Assembly: GCF_009823805.1 (NCBI RefSeq)
Contig: NZ_WUEK01000002.1
Coordinates: forward strand, 1 to 64,000
Length of the DNA stretch: 64,000 nt
DNA from: Nocardioides flavescens
Lineage (GTDB): Bacteria > Actinomycetota > Actinomycetes > Propionibacteriales > Nocardioidaceae
Reading direction: 5' to 3'
The position numbers were made by a program, and so were the translations under genes. Below the pieces are notes generated by a model. That model worked only from the letters and a program-made list of their open reading frames with translations, searched no databases and had not been told where the DNA came from. This document shows, piece by piece, positions 1-7,900 of the stretch. Position 1 is the first letter of the stretch. Every line of letters starts with the position of its first letter.

Positions 1-1
1 C

Positions 2-1015
2 GCGTGGCCGACGCCGTTCTCGGTCGAGGTGCTCGACGAGCACCCCGAGGCGGTCGTGCTGGCGACGGGCGACCCGCTCGTCTCCGGGGTCGCGACGACG
101 CTGATCGAGCGGTACGGCGCCGAGGCGGTCACCGTCGTCCCCGCGGTCTCCTCGGTCACGCTCGCCCGGGCCCGGATGGGGTGGACCGACCCGACCGTGC
201 TGCGCGACCCGCGCCACCTGCCCCGCCACCTCGCCCCCGGCCACCGCGTGCTGCTGCTCTCGCCCGACGAGACGACACCCGCGCAGGTGGCGGTGCTGCT
301 CGCCGAGGCGGGCTACGGCGCCACGACGATGACGGCGCTCAGCGACCTCGGCACCGACCACGAGACGCACGCCGCGGCCAGCGCCGCGGACGGCGGTCCG
401 GCGGCGTCGCGCCTGCACGTGCTCGCCCTCGAGCTGCGCGGCTCCGCCGTCTCGAGCTGGGCGACCGGGCTCGCGGACGACGCCTTCGAGCACGACGGCC
501 AGCTCACCAAGCGCGACCTGCGCGCCGCGGCGCTCGCCCGGCTGGCCCCGCACCCCGGCGCCCTGCTGTGGGACGTCGGCGCCGGTGCCGGCTCGGTCGG
601 CATCGAGTGGAGCCGGGCACACCCGTCGTGCCGGGCGGTCGCCGTCGAGCGCGACCCGGAGCGGGCCGCGCGGATCGCCCGCAACGCGACCCGCCTCGGG
701 GTGCCCGAGCTGCGCATCGTCGAGGGCTCGGCGCCCGAGGCGCTCGCCGGGCTCGAGGCGCCCGACGCGGTCTTCGTGGGCGGGGGTGCGACCGCCCCCG
801 GGCTGCTGGAGACCTGCCGCGACCGGCTCGCCCCGGGCGGGCGGCTCGTGGTGCACGCGGTGACGCTCGAGACCGAGCGCCTCGTGATCGACCTGCACGC
901 CGCCCTCGGCGGCGAGCTCACCCGGCACGCGGTGGAGACGGCCGCGCCCATCGGCGCCTTCACGGGCTGGACGCCGGCCCGCGCGGTCGTGCAGTGGGCG
1001 TGGGTGAAGCCGTGA
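2..1015 (+). CDS. cobL: Precorrin-6Y C5,15-methyltransferase (decarboxylating), CbiE-CbiT fusion, 5' truncated by window edge
   Basis: This enzyme methylates precorrin-6Y at C5 and C15 and decarboxylates the C12 side chain in aerobic corrin-ring synthesis. The reading frame is open from the first bases, so the start lies upstream of the window; 337 residues are visible. The first half carries tetrapyrrole-methylase features (TGDPLVSG near residue 22, VPAVSSVTLARARMGW near 46), matching CbiE. The second half is a class I SAM methyltransferase (CbiT) with the SAM loop DVGAGAGSVGIEW near residue 192. The stop overlaps the GTG of cobM as GTGA, which implies translational coupling. The fused CbiE-CbiT form is the normal CobL of the aerobic pathway. 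Confidence 0.95.
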   Translation, partial: AWPTPFSVEVLDEHPEAVVLATGDPLVSGVATTLIERYGAEAVTVVPAVSSVTLARARMGWTDPTVLRDPRHLPRHLAPGHRVLLLSPDETTPAQVAVLLAEAGYGATTMTALSDLGTDHETHAAASAADGGPAASRLHVLALELRGSAVSSWATGLADDAFEHDGQLTKRDLRAAALARLAPHPGALLWDVGAGAGSVGIEWSRAHPSCRAVAVERDPERAARIARNATRLGVPELRIVEGSAPEALAGLEAPDAVFVGGGATAPGLLETCRDRLAPGGRLVVHAVTLETERLVIDLHAALGGELTRHAVETAAPIGAFTGWTPARAVVQWAWVKP

Positions 1016-1803
1016 CCGTCCACTTCGTCGGTGCCGGCCCCGGGGCCGCCGACCTGCTGACGCTCCGCGCGGCGGCCCTGCTCGGCGCCGCCGACCTGGT
1101 GCTGTTCCCGGGCACCTACCTCGACGACGAGGTGCTCGCGCACTGCCGCGCCGACGCCGAGACCGTCGACACCCAGGGCCTCGACCTCGACGCGATGGTC
1201 GCCCTGATGGTCGAGGCGTCGGGCGCGGGGCGGGAGGTCGTGCGGCTCACCAGCGGCGACCCGTCGGTCTACTCCGCGCTCGCCGAGCAGACCCGGCGCC
1301 TCGACGCCGCCGGCGTCGCGTGGGACGTCACCCCCGGCGTGCCGTCGTACGCCGCGGCCGCCGCGCTGGTCGGGCGCGAGCTCACCGTGCCGCTCGTCGC
1401 GCAGTCGGTCGTGATCACCCGGCCGCAGGCGCGCTCGAGCGAGATGCCCGAGACGGAGTCGCTGGCGGCGTTCGCGGCCACGCGGGCGACCCTGGCGCTC
1501 CACCTCGGCATCACCCGCACCCGCGAGCTGATGGCCGAGGTCGAGCCGGCGTACGGCGCCGCGTGCCCCGTCGTCGTCGTGCACCGCGCCTCACAGCCCG
1601 ACGAGCTCGTGCTGCGCGGCACCGTCGGCGACATCGCCGACCGGGTCGAGGCAGCCGGGCTGAGGCAGGCCGCGGTGGTGCTGGTCGGCTGGGCGCTGGC
1701 GCGCGAGGGCGACGGGCAGCGGGCCGCGGGGGAGTCGTGGCTCTACTCGGCGGGGCGCCCGCGTGGCTCCGAGCGGGGGGCTTCCCAACCGCCGCAGGAT
1801 TGA
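1012..1803 (+). CDS. cobM: Precorrin-4 C11-methyltransferase
   Basis: CobM adds the C11 methyl group to precorrin-4 using S-adenosylmethionine. The 263-residue protein is the usual family length and has the N-terminal FVGAGPGAADLLTLRAA loop, the RLTSGDPSVYSAL segment and the TPGVPSYAAAAALVGRELT motif that define CobM/CbiF. The GTG start at 1012 overlaps the cobL stop by four bases and no better in-frame start exists, since the frame is open far upstream only as a shadow of cobL. The C-terminal twenty or so residues are poorly conserved. The cobalamin riboswitch begins essentially at its stop, so cobL-cobM belong to a transcript that ends before or reads into that element. Confidence 0.95.
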   Translation: MTVHFVGAGPGAADLLTLRAAALLGAADLVLFPGTYLDDEVLAHCRADAETVDTQGLDLDAMVALMVEASGAGREVVRLTSGDPSVYSALAEQTRRLDAAGVAWDVTPGVPSYAAAAALVGRELTVPLVAQSVVITRPQARSSEMPETESLAAFAATRATLALHLGITRTRELMAEVEPAYGAACPVVVVHRASQPDELVLRGTVGDIADRVEAAGLRQAAVVLVGWALAREGDGQRAAGESWLYSAGRPRGSERGASQPPQD

Positions 1804-1970
1804 TAGCCTGCAGCCGCCAGTCACACATGGGAACCCGGTGAGAGTCCGGGACTGACGCGCAGCGGTGTGGGTGACGGGCGGGGCACGCCGGGCGACCGGC
1901 AGCCACTGGGTCCGCGGACCTGGGAAGGCGCTCCGACCCGGTGGATCCCGAGTCCGAAGACCTGCTGGCC
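1803..1970 (+). promoter_or_regulatory. Cobalamin (B12) riboswitch
   Basis: An adenosylcobalamin-sensing leader precedes cobG. Recognisable parts in order are GGGAACCCGGTGAGAGTCCG (near 1830-1850), GGGACTGACGCGCAGCGGTG just after it, the B12 box AGCCACTGG at 1901-1909, and the 3' block GAGTCCGAAGACCTGCTGG ending near 1968. These match the conserved aptamer core in order and spacing. About 65 bases separate it from the cobG ATG, enough for an anti-SD or terminator switch, although I did not resolve a specific expression platform. High cobalamin is expected to reduce expression of cobG-cobH-cobIJ. Confidence 0.93.
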
Positions 1971-2035
1971 CTCACGGCGACCGCCGCGAGGTCGAGAGGA
2001 CGACGCGCCGAGTCCGAGACCTCCCAGGGACACCC

Positions 2036-2923
2036 ATGCTCGAGGCTCCCAGCCGTTCCCCCGGCACCTCGCGCCACCGGCGCGACCTGTGCCCCGGCGT
2101 GCTGCGGCCGTGGCGCGCCGACGACGGCGCGCTGGTCCGGCTGCGCCTCGTCGGCGGCCGGGTGAGGGCCGGGCAGCTGGCCGCGCTGAGCCGGGTCGCG
2201 ACGGCGTACGGCGACGGGGGAGTGCACCTCACCGCCCGGGCCAACCTGCAGCTGCGCGGGCTGGCGCACCACGACGGCGTCCTGCCCGACGAGGTGGTCG
2301 CCGCGATCGAGGCGACCGGCCTGCTGCCGACACGCAGCCACGAGCTGGTGCGCAACGTGATGGTCTCCCCGCCCGGCCCGGGGGCACGTGCCGATCTCGC
2401 CCCCGTGGCCGCGCGCCTCGACGTACTGGTGTGCGCGGACCCCGCGCTGGCCGGGCTGCCGGGGAGGTTCCTGTGGGTGCTCGACTCCGGCCGCGGCGAC
2501 CTGCTCGACCGTCCGCTCGACCTCGGTCTGGTCGCCCTCGACGAGGTCACCGCGCAGCTGCGCGTCGGGGCGGACGGGTGGGGCGAGACCGTCGCCCTGG
2601 CGGACGCCGCCACGCGGCTCGCGTCGCTGGCGGCGCGGTTCCAGGTGCTGCGCGGCACCGGTCCCGGCGCGCCGTGGCACGTCGACGAGCTGCCCGCCGA
2701 GCTCCGCTCCCGGCTCGCGGCGCGCGTGACCCGCGACCCGCGGACCCACGTGCACGCCGACCCCGCGCCGTACGACGACCACCACGTCGAGGCCCCCGGC
2801 GGGGTGCTCGACGCGCCCCTGGTCGCCCGGCTGACCGACCGCGTCCACCCCGACGACGAGCTCGTCGTCACGCCCTGGCACGGCGTCCAGATCCCGCTCC
2901 CGCTCCCGGAGGCCCCGCGATGA
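2036..2923 (+). CDS. cobG: Precorrin-3B synthase-like protein, C-terminally short
   Basis: CobG hydroxylates precorrin-3A at C20 and forms the gamma-lactone before ring contraction. This 295-residue protein has the nitrite/sulfite-reductase-like half-domains: CPGVLRPWRADDGALVRLR near residue 19, VHLTARANLQLRGL near 64, and NVMVSPPGPG and LPGRFLWVLDSGRGD further on. It ends just after VTPWHGVQIPLPLP, exactly where longer CobG proteins continue into the cysteine-rich CPG-x-PGC region that ligates the 4Fe-4S cluster. No such cysteine pair is visible here. The ATG at 2036 follows the riboswitch and its stop overlaps the cobH start as ATGA. Membership of the family is clear; catalytic competence is uncertain. 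Confidence 0.82.
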   Translation: MLEAPSRSPGTSRHRRDLCPGVLRPWRADDGALVRLRLVGGRVRAGQLAALSRVATAYGDGGVHLTARANLQLRGLAHHDGVLPDEVVAAIEATGLLPTRSHELVRNVMVSPPGPGARADLAPVAARLDVLVCADPALAGLPGRFLWVLDSGRGDLLDRPLDLGLVALDEVTAQLRVGADGWGETVALADAATRLASLAARFQVLRGTGPGAPWHVDELPAELRSRLAARVTRDPRTHVHADPAPYDDHHVEAPGGVLDAPLVARLTDRVHPDDELVVTPWHGVQIPLPLPEAPR

Positions 2924-3612
2924 CCCAGCTCGAGCTCCCCCCGCCGGCACCCGTGCTCGCCCCGCCCACGGCGCGCTACGACTACGTGCACACCGGCCCG
3001 GCGATCTACGCCGACTCCTTCGCGACGATCCGCGCCGAAGCCGACCTGTCGGGCGTGCCCGCCGACGCCGAGAAGGTCGCCGTGCGGATGATCCACGGCA
3101 GCGGCCAGGTCGACCTCACCGAGGACCTCGTGGTGCACCCCGGGCTCGGCTCGGCTGGTCGCACGGCGCTGGCCCTGGGCGCGCCGATCCTGTGCGACGC
3201 CCGGATGGTGGCGATGGGCGTCACCGCAGGCCGGCTGCCCGCCCGCAACGAGGTGCTCTGCTTCCTCACCGACCCGCGGGTGCCCGACCTCGCCCGCGAC
3301 TGGGGCACGACCCGCTCCGCCGCCGCGGTCTCGCTGTGGGAGCCCCACCTCGAGGGCGCCCTCGTCGCCATCGGCAACGCCCCGACCGCGTTGTTCCACC
3401 TGCTCGAGATGCTCGCCGACGGCGCGCCCCGCCCCGCGGCGATCATCGGCTGCCCGGTCGGGTTCATCGGCGCGGCGGAGTCCAAGGAGGCGCTCGCCTC
3501 CTTCGCCGCCGCGACCGGGATCGACGTGCCCTTCGTGACCGTGCGCGGTCGCCGCGGCGGCTCGGCGATGGCCTCGTCGGCCGTCAACGCCCTCGCCACC
3601 GAGGTCGAGTGA
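2920..3612 (+). CDS. cobH: Precorrin-8X methylmutase
   Basis: CobH moves the methyl group from C11 to C12, turning precorrin-8X into hydrogenobyrinic acid. The 230-residue protein contains RMIHGSGQVD with the catalytic histidine at residue 59 (equivalent to His43 of the Pseudomonas denitrificans enzyme), the CDARMVAMGV segment, and the C-terminal GCPVGFIGAAESKEAL motif typical of CbiC/CobH. The ATG overlaps the cobG stop by four bases and the stop overlaps the cobIJ ATG, so cobG, cobH and cobIJ should be made from one message under the riboswitch. The proline-rich first 16 residues are probably disordered. Confidence 0.96.
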   Translation: MTQLELPPPAPVLAPPTARYDYVHTGPAIYADSFATIRAEADLSGVPADAEKVAVRMIHGSGQVDLTEDLVVHPGLGSAGRTALALGAPILCDARMVAMGVTAGRLPARNEVLCFLTDPRVPDLARDWGTTRSAAAVSLWEPHLEGALVAIGNAPTALFHLLEMLADGAPRPAAIIGCPVGFIGAAESKEALASFAAATGIDVPFVTVRGRRGGSAMASSAVNALATEVE

Positions 3613-5090
3613 TGGGTCGGCTCTCGATCGTCGGGCTCGGCCCCGGCGACCCCGAGCTCGTCACGCTCAAGGCGGCCCGCCTCATCGGCGAGGCCGACGT
3701 CGTGGCCTTCCACGCCGGGGTCCGCAAGAGCTCCCACGCCCGCCGCATCGCCGGCGACCTGGTGCGACCCGGCACCGTCGAGGAGGAGCTGCGCTACCCC
3801 GTCACGACCGGCGCGACCGACCACCCGGGCGGCTACGCCGGCGCGATGGACGACTTCTACGCCGAGTGCGCGGAGCGGCTCGGCGCCCACCTCGACGCCG
3901 GGCGCCACGTGGTGCTGCTCGCCGAGGGCGACCCGCTCTTCTACGGCTCGCCGATGGTGATGCACGACCGGCTCTCCGCTCGTCACGAGACCGAGGTCGT
4001 GCCCGGCGTGCCGGCGTACGCCGCCGCGACCGCGCTCGCGCAGACCCCGCTCGTGCGCCACACCGACGTGCTGACGGTGCTGCCGGGCACCTTGCCGGAG
4101 CCCGAGCTGGCCCGGCGCCTCGCCGACACCCAGGGCGCGGTGATCATGAAGCTCGGCCGCACCTTCCCGGCTGTGCGCCGCGCGCTCGAGGCGGCCGGAC
4201 GGCTCGACGGGGCGGTCTACGTCGAGCGGGCATCGATGGACGACGGCCGACAGCTGCCCGTCGCCGACGTCGACCCCGACTCCGTGCCCTACTTCTCGCT
4301 CATCGTCGTGCCCGGCGACACCGCGCCGCGGGCGCTCACCTCCCTGCCCGCTCCGGCCCCGGCGGCCGAGCTGCTCGTCGTCGGCCTCGGGCCCGGCCCC
4401 GACGCCTGGCTGACCCCCGAGGCGAGCGAGGCGCTGGCGCAGGTCGACCACGTGGTCGGCTACGCGCCGTACGTCGACCGCGTGCCGCAGCGCCCCGGCC
4501 TGCAGCGTCACTCCTCCGGCAACACCGTCGAGGTCGACCGCGCCCGCCTCGCCCTCGACCTCGCCCGGCGCGGCGAGCGGGTCGCGGTGGTCTCGGGCGG
4601 CGACGCCGGAGTCTTCGGCATGGCTGCGGCGGTCTTCGAGGTGGCTGAGGAGTTCCCCGAGGTCGACGTGCGCGTGCTGCCCGGGGTGAGCGCGGTGCAG
4701 GCAGTCGCCGCGAAGGCCGGTGCCGCGATCGGCGGCGACTTCGCGGTGATGAGCCTCAGCGACCGGCTGAAGCCCTGGCCGGTCATCGAGCGGCGGCTGC
4801 GGGCCGTCGCCGAGGCCGATCTCGTGCTCGCGGTCTACAACCCCGCCTCGCGCAGCCGCCGCGACCAGCTCGTCGAGGCGCAGAAGCTGCTGCTCGAGGT
4901 GCTGCCCGCCGACCGGGTCGTCGTGATCGGTCGCCACGTCGGCCGCCCCGCCGAGTCGCTCGAGGTCACGACCCTGTCCGAGCTCGACGCCGACTCCGTC
5001 GACATGGGCTGCCTGCTGCTCGTCGGCTCCAGCGGCACCACCGTCACCTCGACCGGACGGGTCTGGACCCGGCGCTCCGTCGAGCGCTGA
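3612..5090 (+). CDS. cobIJ: Precorrin-2 C20-methyltransferase / precorrin-3B C17-methyltransferase fusion
   Basis: One 492-residue polypeptide joins two tetrapyrrole methylases. Residues 1 to about 245 are CobI, with IVGLGPGDPELVTLKAA at the N-terminus and AEGDPLFYGSP near 105; it methylates precorrin-2 at C20. From about residue 252 a second methylase begins with VVGLGPGPDAWLTPEA and contains VVSGGDAGVFGMAAAVFE and NPASRSRRDQL, which identifies CobJ; it methylates C17 with ring contraction. The fused form is common in actinobacteria and channels the substrate past CobG, which acts between the two steps. The ATG overlaps the cobH stop. It is the last gene of the coupled set. Confidence 0.95.
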   Translation: MGRLSIVGLGPGDPELVTLKAARLIGEADVVAFHAGVRKSSHARRIAGDLVRPGTVEEELRYPVTTGATDHPGGYAGAMDDFYAECAERLGAHLDAGRHVVLLAEGDPLFYGSPMVMHDRLSARHETEVVPGVPAYAAATALAQTPLVRHTDVLTVLPGTLPEPELARRLADTQGAVIMKLGRTFPAVRRALEAAGRLDGAVYVERASMDDGRQLPVADVDPDSVPYFSLIVVPGDTAPRALTSLPAPAPAAELLVVGLGPGPDAWLTPEASEALAQVDHVVGYAPYVDRVPQRPGLQRHSSGNTVEVDRARLALDLARRGERVAVVSGGDAGVFGMAAAVFEVAEEFPEVDVRVLPGVSAVQAVAAKAGAAIGGDFAVMSLSDRLKPWPVIERRLRAVAEADLVLAVYNPASRSRRDQLVEAQKLLLEVLPADRVVVIGRHVGRPAESLEVTTLSELDADSVDMGCLLLVGSSGTTVTSTGRVWTRRSVER

Positions 5091-5112
5091 GCCGCCCGCC
5101 CCCGCCGCTCCG

Positions 5113-5185
5113 CTTGTAACGCGGAGTTGGCGACTCTCCCGACCCGTTGCAACGGGTCGGCACCGTCACCAACTCCGCGTTGCAG
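5113..5185. repeat. Long imperfect palindrome, CTTGTAACGCGG family, copy 1
   Basis: A 73-base inverted repeat whose left arm begins CTTGTAACGCGGAGTTGG and whose right arm ends CCAACTCCGCGTTGCAG. The arms meet at GACCCGTTGCAACGGGTC, itself a perfect palindrome, so nearly the whole element can fold as one hairpin with a few mismatches. It lies 22 bases after the cobIJ stop. It shares its outer motif with the element at 5363-5436. Confidence 0.85.
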
Positions 5186-5362
5186 CTGGAGGGCGAGGCG
5201 GTGCCCGCGCAGAGCGCAGACGGGGCGGGGCCTGAGCCTGAGCCGCTGGACCCCGCCGCACCCCGCGGGGTGGAGGTGGCTCGGCGCACCAGGGGCACCT
5301 GAGGGCCGTGCTCCTGCTTTCCACCGCCCGCCTTGCCGCCCGCCCTGACGCGCGCCCTGCCT

Positions 5363-5436
5363 CTTGTAACGCGGGGTCCGGGCCTCTTCCATCGCGTTCG
5401 AACGCGGTGGAAGAGGCCCTGACGCCGCGTTACAAG
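5363..5436. repeat. Long imperfect palindrome, CTTGTAACGCGG family, copy 2
   Basis: A 74-base inverted repeat with outer arms CTTGTAACGCGG and CCGCGTTACAAG, an inner arm GGGCCTCTTCCA paired with TGGAAGAGGCCC, and a central CGCGTTCGAACGCG palindrome. Only a few positions in the 36-base arms fail to pair. The outer dozen bases are the same as in copy 1 while the interiors differ, which points to a repeat family with conserved ends rather than to a duplicated hairpin. Confidence 0.85.
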
Positions 5437-5474
5437 CGGGCGGTCAGTGGCGACGGACGTCGGGGGCACGGGGC

Positions 5475-6281
5475 GTGACCGGCGACCGGGGTGAGCACAC
5501 GCTGACCTTCGGTGGTACGGCGATGACACTGCTGCGGCTCGGGTCGTTCACCCTGCTCACCGACCCGAACTTCCTGCACCGCGGCCAGCGGGCCTACCTC
5601 GGCAAGGGGCTGTGGAGCCGGCGGCTCACCGAGCCGGCCCTGCAGGCCGCGGACCTGCCGCCCCTCGACGCGATCGTGCTCTCGCACCTGCACGGCGACC
5701 ACTTCGACCGGATCGCCCGCCGGGACCTCGCCCGCGACCAACCGGTCGTCACCACGCCCGCGGCGGCGCGGCGGCTGTCGCGGTGGGGCTTCGAGACCCG
5801 CGGACTGCGCACCTGGGAGACCGAGACGCTGACCCGCGGCGACGAGACGCTGAGCATCGAGGCGCTCCCGGCGTTCCACGCCCGCGGCGCCATGCGTGCG
5901 CTGCTGCCGCCGGTCATGGGCTCGCTCCTCGAGCACCGTGTCGGCGGCGAGGTCCGGCTGCGGGTCTACGTCACGGGCGACACCCTCACCGGCGACCACG
6001 TCGACCTGATCGCCGAGCGGCACCCGGATCTCGACGTCGCCGTCGTCCACCTCGGCGGCACCCGGGTGCTGTTCCACACCGTGACCATGGACGCGACGCA
6101 GGGGGTGGACCTCCTGGACCGGGTGCGCCCGGGCAGCGTCGTGCCGGTCCACTTCGACGACTACCGGGTCTTCCGCTCGCCGCGCTCGGCGTTCCTCGAG
6201 GCCGCCGCGCGGGCCGGACTGCCGAGCGTGGTGCGCCCGGTCGAGCGCGGCGAGACGCTGACGCTCGCGCGACGGCCCTGA
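5475..6281 (+). CDS. MBL-fold (UlaG-like) metal-dependent hydrolase
   Basis: A 268-residue metallo-beta-lactamase-fold hydrolase. The metal-binding signature SHLHGDHFD gives His71, His73, Asp75 and His76; a bridging aspartate is visible at TGDTLTGDH (Asp169) and a further histidine at VPVHFDDY (His226). The FGGTAMTLLRLGSFTLLTDP start is typical of the UlaG/RNase-Z-like branch, whose members hydrolyse phosphoesters, lactones or N-acyl phospholipids, so the substrate cannot be named. The GTG at 5475 is the only start upstream of the conserved FGG segment. The gene stands alone between the palindromes and a strong terminator. Confidence 0.88.
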   Translation: MTGDRGEHTLTFGGTAMTLLRLGSFTLLTDPNFLHRGQRAYLGKGLWSRRLTEPALQAADLPPLDAIVLSHLHGDHFDRIARRDLARDQPVVTTPAAARRLSRWGFETRGLRTWETETLTRGDETLSIEALPAFHARGAMRALLPPVMGSLLEHRVGGEVRLRVYVTGDTLTGDHVDLIAERHPDLDVAVVHLGGTRVLFHTVTMDATQGVDLLDRVRPGSVVPVHFDDYRVFRSPRSAFLEAAARAGLPSVVRPVERGETLTLARRP

Positions 6282-6306
6282 TCCGGGTGGGGGCACAGAT
6301 CAGGGT

Positions 6307-6337
6307 GGTCCTCCCGCCCGCAGCGGGCGGGAGGACC
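6307..6337 (+). terminator. Rho-independent-type hairpin after the MBL hydrolase gene
   Basis: A perfect 14-base stem, GGTCCTCCCGCCCG paired with CGGGCGGGAGGACC around a three-base loop, begins 25 bases after the MBL stop. No clear T-tract follows, which is usual for actinobacterial hairpin terminators. Confidence 0.75.
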
Positions 6338-6452
6338 GTCGTCGCATCGAGGTGTCGTCAGGTCACCTCCCGCACGGGGCCGGGCGGGTGATCCCTGGTC
6401 ACCCGAGGGGCGCCGAGGCTCAACGGTAGGCGGCGCGGCCGGCACCGGACAG

Positions 6453-6500
6453 GGCCCGACCGGGCCGTTCTGCAACCGTTTGCAACGACCCGTTCGGGCC
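6453..6500. repeat. 48-base inverted repeat at the 3' end of the sulfotransferase-like gene
   Basis: Arms GGCCCGACCGGGCCGTT and AACGACCCGTTCGGGCC pair at 15 of 17 positions around a 14-base loop containing CAACCGTTTG. It lies 20 bases beyond the stop of the leftward sulfotransferase-like gene and probably serves as its terminator. It resembles the other long dyads in the window in style but does not share their end motifs. Confidence 0.6.
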
Positions 6501-6519
6501 AGCCCCGAGGGGTCTCGGG

Positions 6520-7158
6520 TCAGAGCCGGTAGTCGAACCGGGCCAGGTCGTCGGCGTGCGCCGCCTCGACCAGGCGGCGGCTGCCGACGTCGTAGGCCTG
6601 CCAGTACGCGCGGCCGCGCGCGGTCACGTTGGTCGGCGGCACGTCGAGATCGAGGCCGAGGAGGTCGCGGAGGTCCTCGCTCAGTCGCTCCATGCGGAGC
6701 ACCACGTCGGCCTCGTCGACGTGCCCGGCGTTGACGCGGCGCGTGCGCGGACGACCGTCGACCTCGCCGACCGCCTTGCGCAGCCAGTCGCCGAAGTCGA
6801 GCGTGAGCGCGTCGACGATGCCGTCGACCGCGCCGGGCGTGGCGTGCACCCACGATCCCGGGTCGCGCAGGTCGTGGACCCACCGGGTGCGGCTGCGCTC
6901 GTACTCCGCGACGTAGAAGTCGAACGGGTTGCGCGTCGTGGTGACGATCCGAAGCCCGTGGTCGGCGGGCAGGAGCCCGACCGCGACGAGCTCGCGCACC
7001 GTGGCGTGCTTCGCGTCGACGCCCTCGACCCGCACCGCGCTGACCGGCGGCACCTCGCGGACGCCGGGGCGGGCCAGCAGGGCCTCGCGCAGCGCCGTGC
7101 TCGCGGTGCCGGGGGCGGCGGTGACGACGATGCCGGCCGCCGGGTCGACCAGCGCCAT
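6520..7158 (-). CDS. Sulfotransferase-superfamily protein
   Basis: A 212-residue protein with the two PAPS-contact elements of sulfotransferases: an N-terminal phosphosulfate loop (IVVTAAPGTASTALREALL, residues about 9-27) and a later RIVTTTRNPFDFYVAEYERSR segment resembling the 3'-phosphate-binding helix (residues about 65-85). The rest is not distinctive, so acceptor and product are unknown. The chosen ATG at 7158 sits directly before the loop; the reading frame remains open for a long way upstream only because it shadows the polymerase-like gene on the other strand. It is divergent from mntP, with 175 bases between the two starts. Confidence 0.68.
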   Translation of the reverse strand: MALVDPAAGIVVTAAPGTASTALREALLARPGVREVPPVSAVRVEGVDAKHATVRELVAVGLLPADHGLRIVTTTRNPFDFYVAEYERSRTRWVHDLRDPGSWVHATPGAVDGIVDALTLDFGDWLRKAVGEVDGRPRTRRVNAGHVDEADVVLRMERLSEDLRDLLGLDLDVPPTNVTARGRAYWQAYDVGSRRLVEAAHADDLARFDYRL

Positions 7159-7333
7159 CAGCGAGCGCCCCGACCGGGCGAGCGGGGTCGGAGGGTGGGC
7201 GGACAGGAGTCGGGCACGTCCCGCACTGAACCACGAGGCGCCGACGGCCGCGGCACGGGGCGGGTCGTCGCTCGACGCGCCGGTGCGGGACGATGGCTCG
7301 CCCGCGCTCGGTGCCCGGGCCGAGAGGAGCCAC

Positions 7334-7900
7334 GTGTCCGGTCTGACCCTGGTCGTGATCGCCCTCGGCGTCTCGGCTGACGCGTTCGCGGTCGCTCTCG
7401 CGAAGGGACTCCAGCTGCGCCGGCTGCGGGGGCGCGACGCGCTCGCGCTGGCCGTGGCGTTCGGCGTGTTCCAGGCCGTCATGCCGCTGCTCGGGTGGTT
7501 GGCCGGCACCGGCTTCCGCGGCGCGATCAGCGGCATCGACCACTGGGTGGCCTTCGGGCTGCTGGTGCTGATCGGCGGCCGGATGATCTGGGAGGCGCTG
7601 CACCCCGACACCGACGACGAGCAGCGCGACACGGGCATCCCGCTCGGTGAGCTGCTCCTGCTGGCCCTGGCCACGAGCCTGGACGCGCTGGCGGTCGGGC
7701 TCAGCCTGGCCTTCCTCGACGTCGACATCCTCTCGGCCGTCGCGGTCATCGGGGTCACGACGTTCGTGCTGACCCTCGTCGGGGTGTACGTCGGGCACCG
7801 GGCCGGGGCACGGTTCCGCACCCCGGCCGAGGTCGCCGGTGGCGTCGTGCTCATCCTCATCGGCGTGCGGATCGTGCTGGACCACACCGGCGTGCTGTGA
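7334..7900 (+). CDS. mntP: Manganese efflux pump MntP
   Basis: A 188-residue inner-membrane Mn(II) exporter. It has six predicted membrane segments arranged as an inverted repeat of two three-helix halves, each carrying the conserved acidic motif: GVSADAFAVALAKGL near residue 12 and ATSLDALAVGLSLAF near residue 114. The hydrophilic HPDTDDEQRD loop lies between the halves. The GTG at 7334 is preceded by GAGAGGAG at 7322-7329. I looked for a yybP-ykoY manganese riboswitch upstream and did not see one. The stop overlaps the GTG of the next gene, so the polymerase-like protein is translationally coupled to it, an association without obvious functional logic. Confidence 0.92.
   Translation: MSGLTLVVIALGVSADAFAVALAKGLQLRRLRGRDALALAVAFGVFQAVMPLLGWLAGTGFRGAISGIDHWVAFGLLVLIGGRMIWEALHPDTDDEQRDTGIPLGELLLLALATSLDALAVGLSLAFLDVDILSAVAVIGVTTFVLTLVGVYVGHRAGARFRTPAEVAGGVVLILIGVRIVLDHTGVL

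Larger units (their letters stand above)
5091..5474. other. Intergenic region holding two long palindromes
   Basis: No protein gene is supported here. The space between cobIJ and the MBL hydrolase gene holds two related imperfect palindromes, listed separately, separated by about 175 GC-rich bases in which I see no other recognisable signal. The first palindrome may serve as the cob operon terminator. The GTG of the downstream gene lies about 40 bases after the second palindrome. Confidence 0.7.

Noticed and set aside
4..1011. Long upstream extension of the cobM frame
   Set aside because: The residues before 1012 are Arg/Pro-rich shadow of cobL; the tetrapyrrole-methylase fold begins exactly at the GTG at 1012.
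7159..7333. Manganese riboswitch upstream of mntP
   Set aside because: I looked for the yybP-ykoY core motifs and did not find them; the space also holds the start of the divergent sulfotransferase-like gene.
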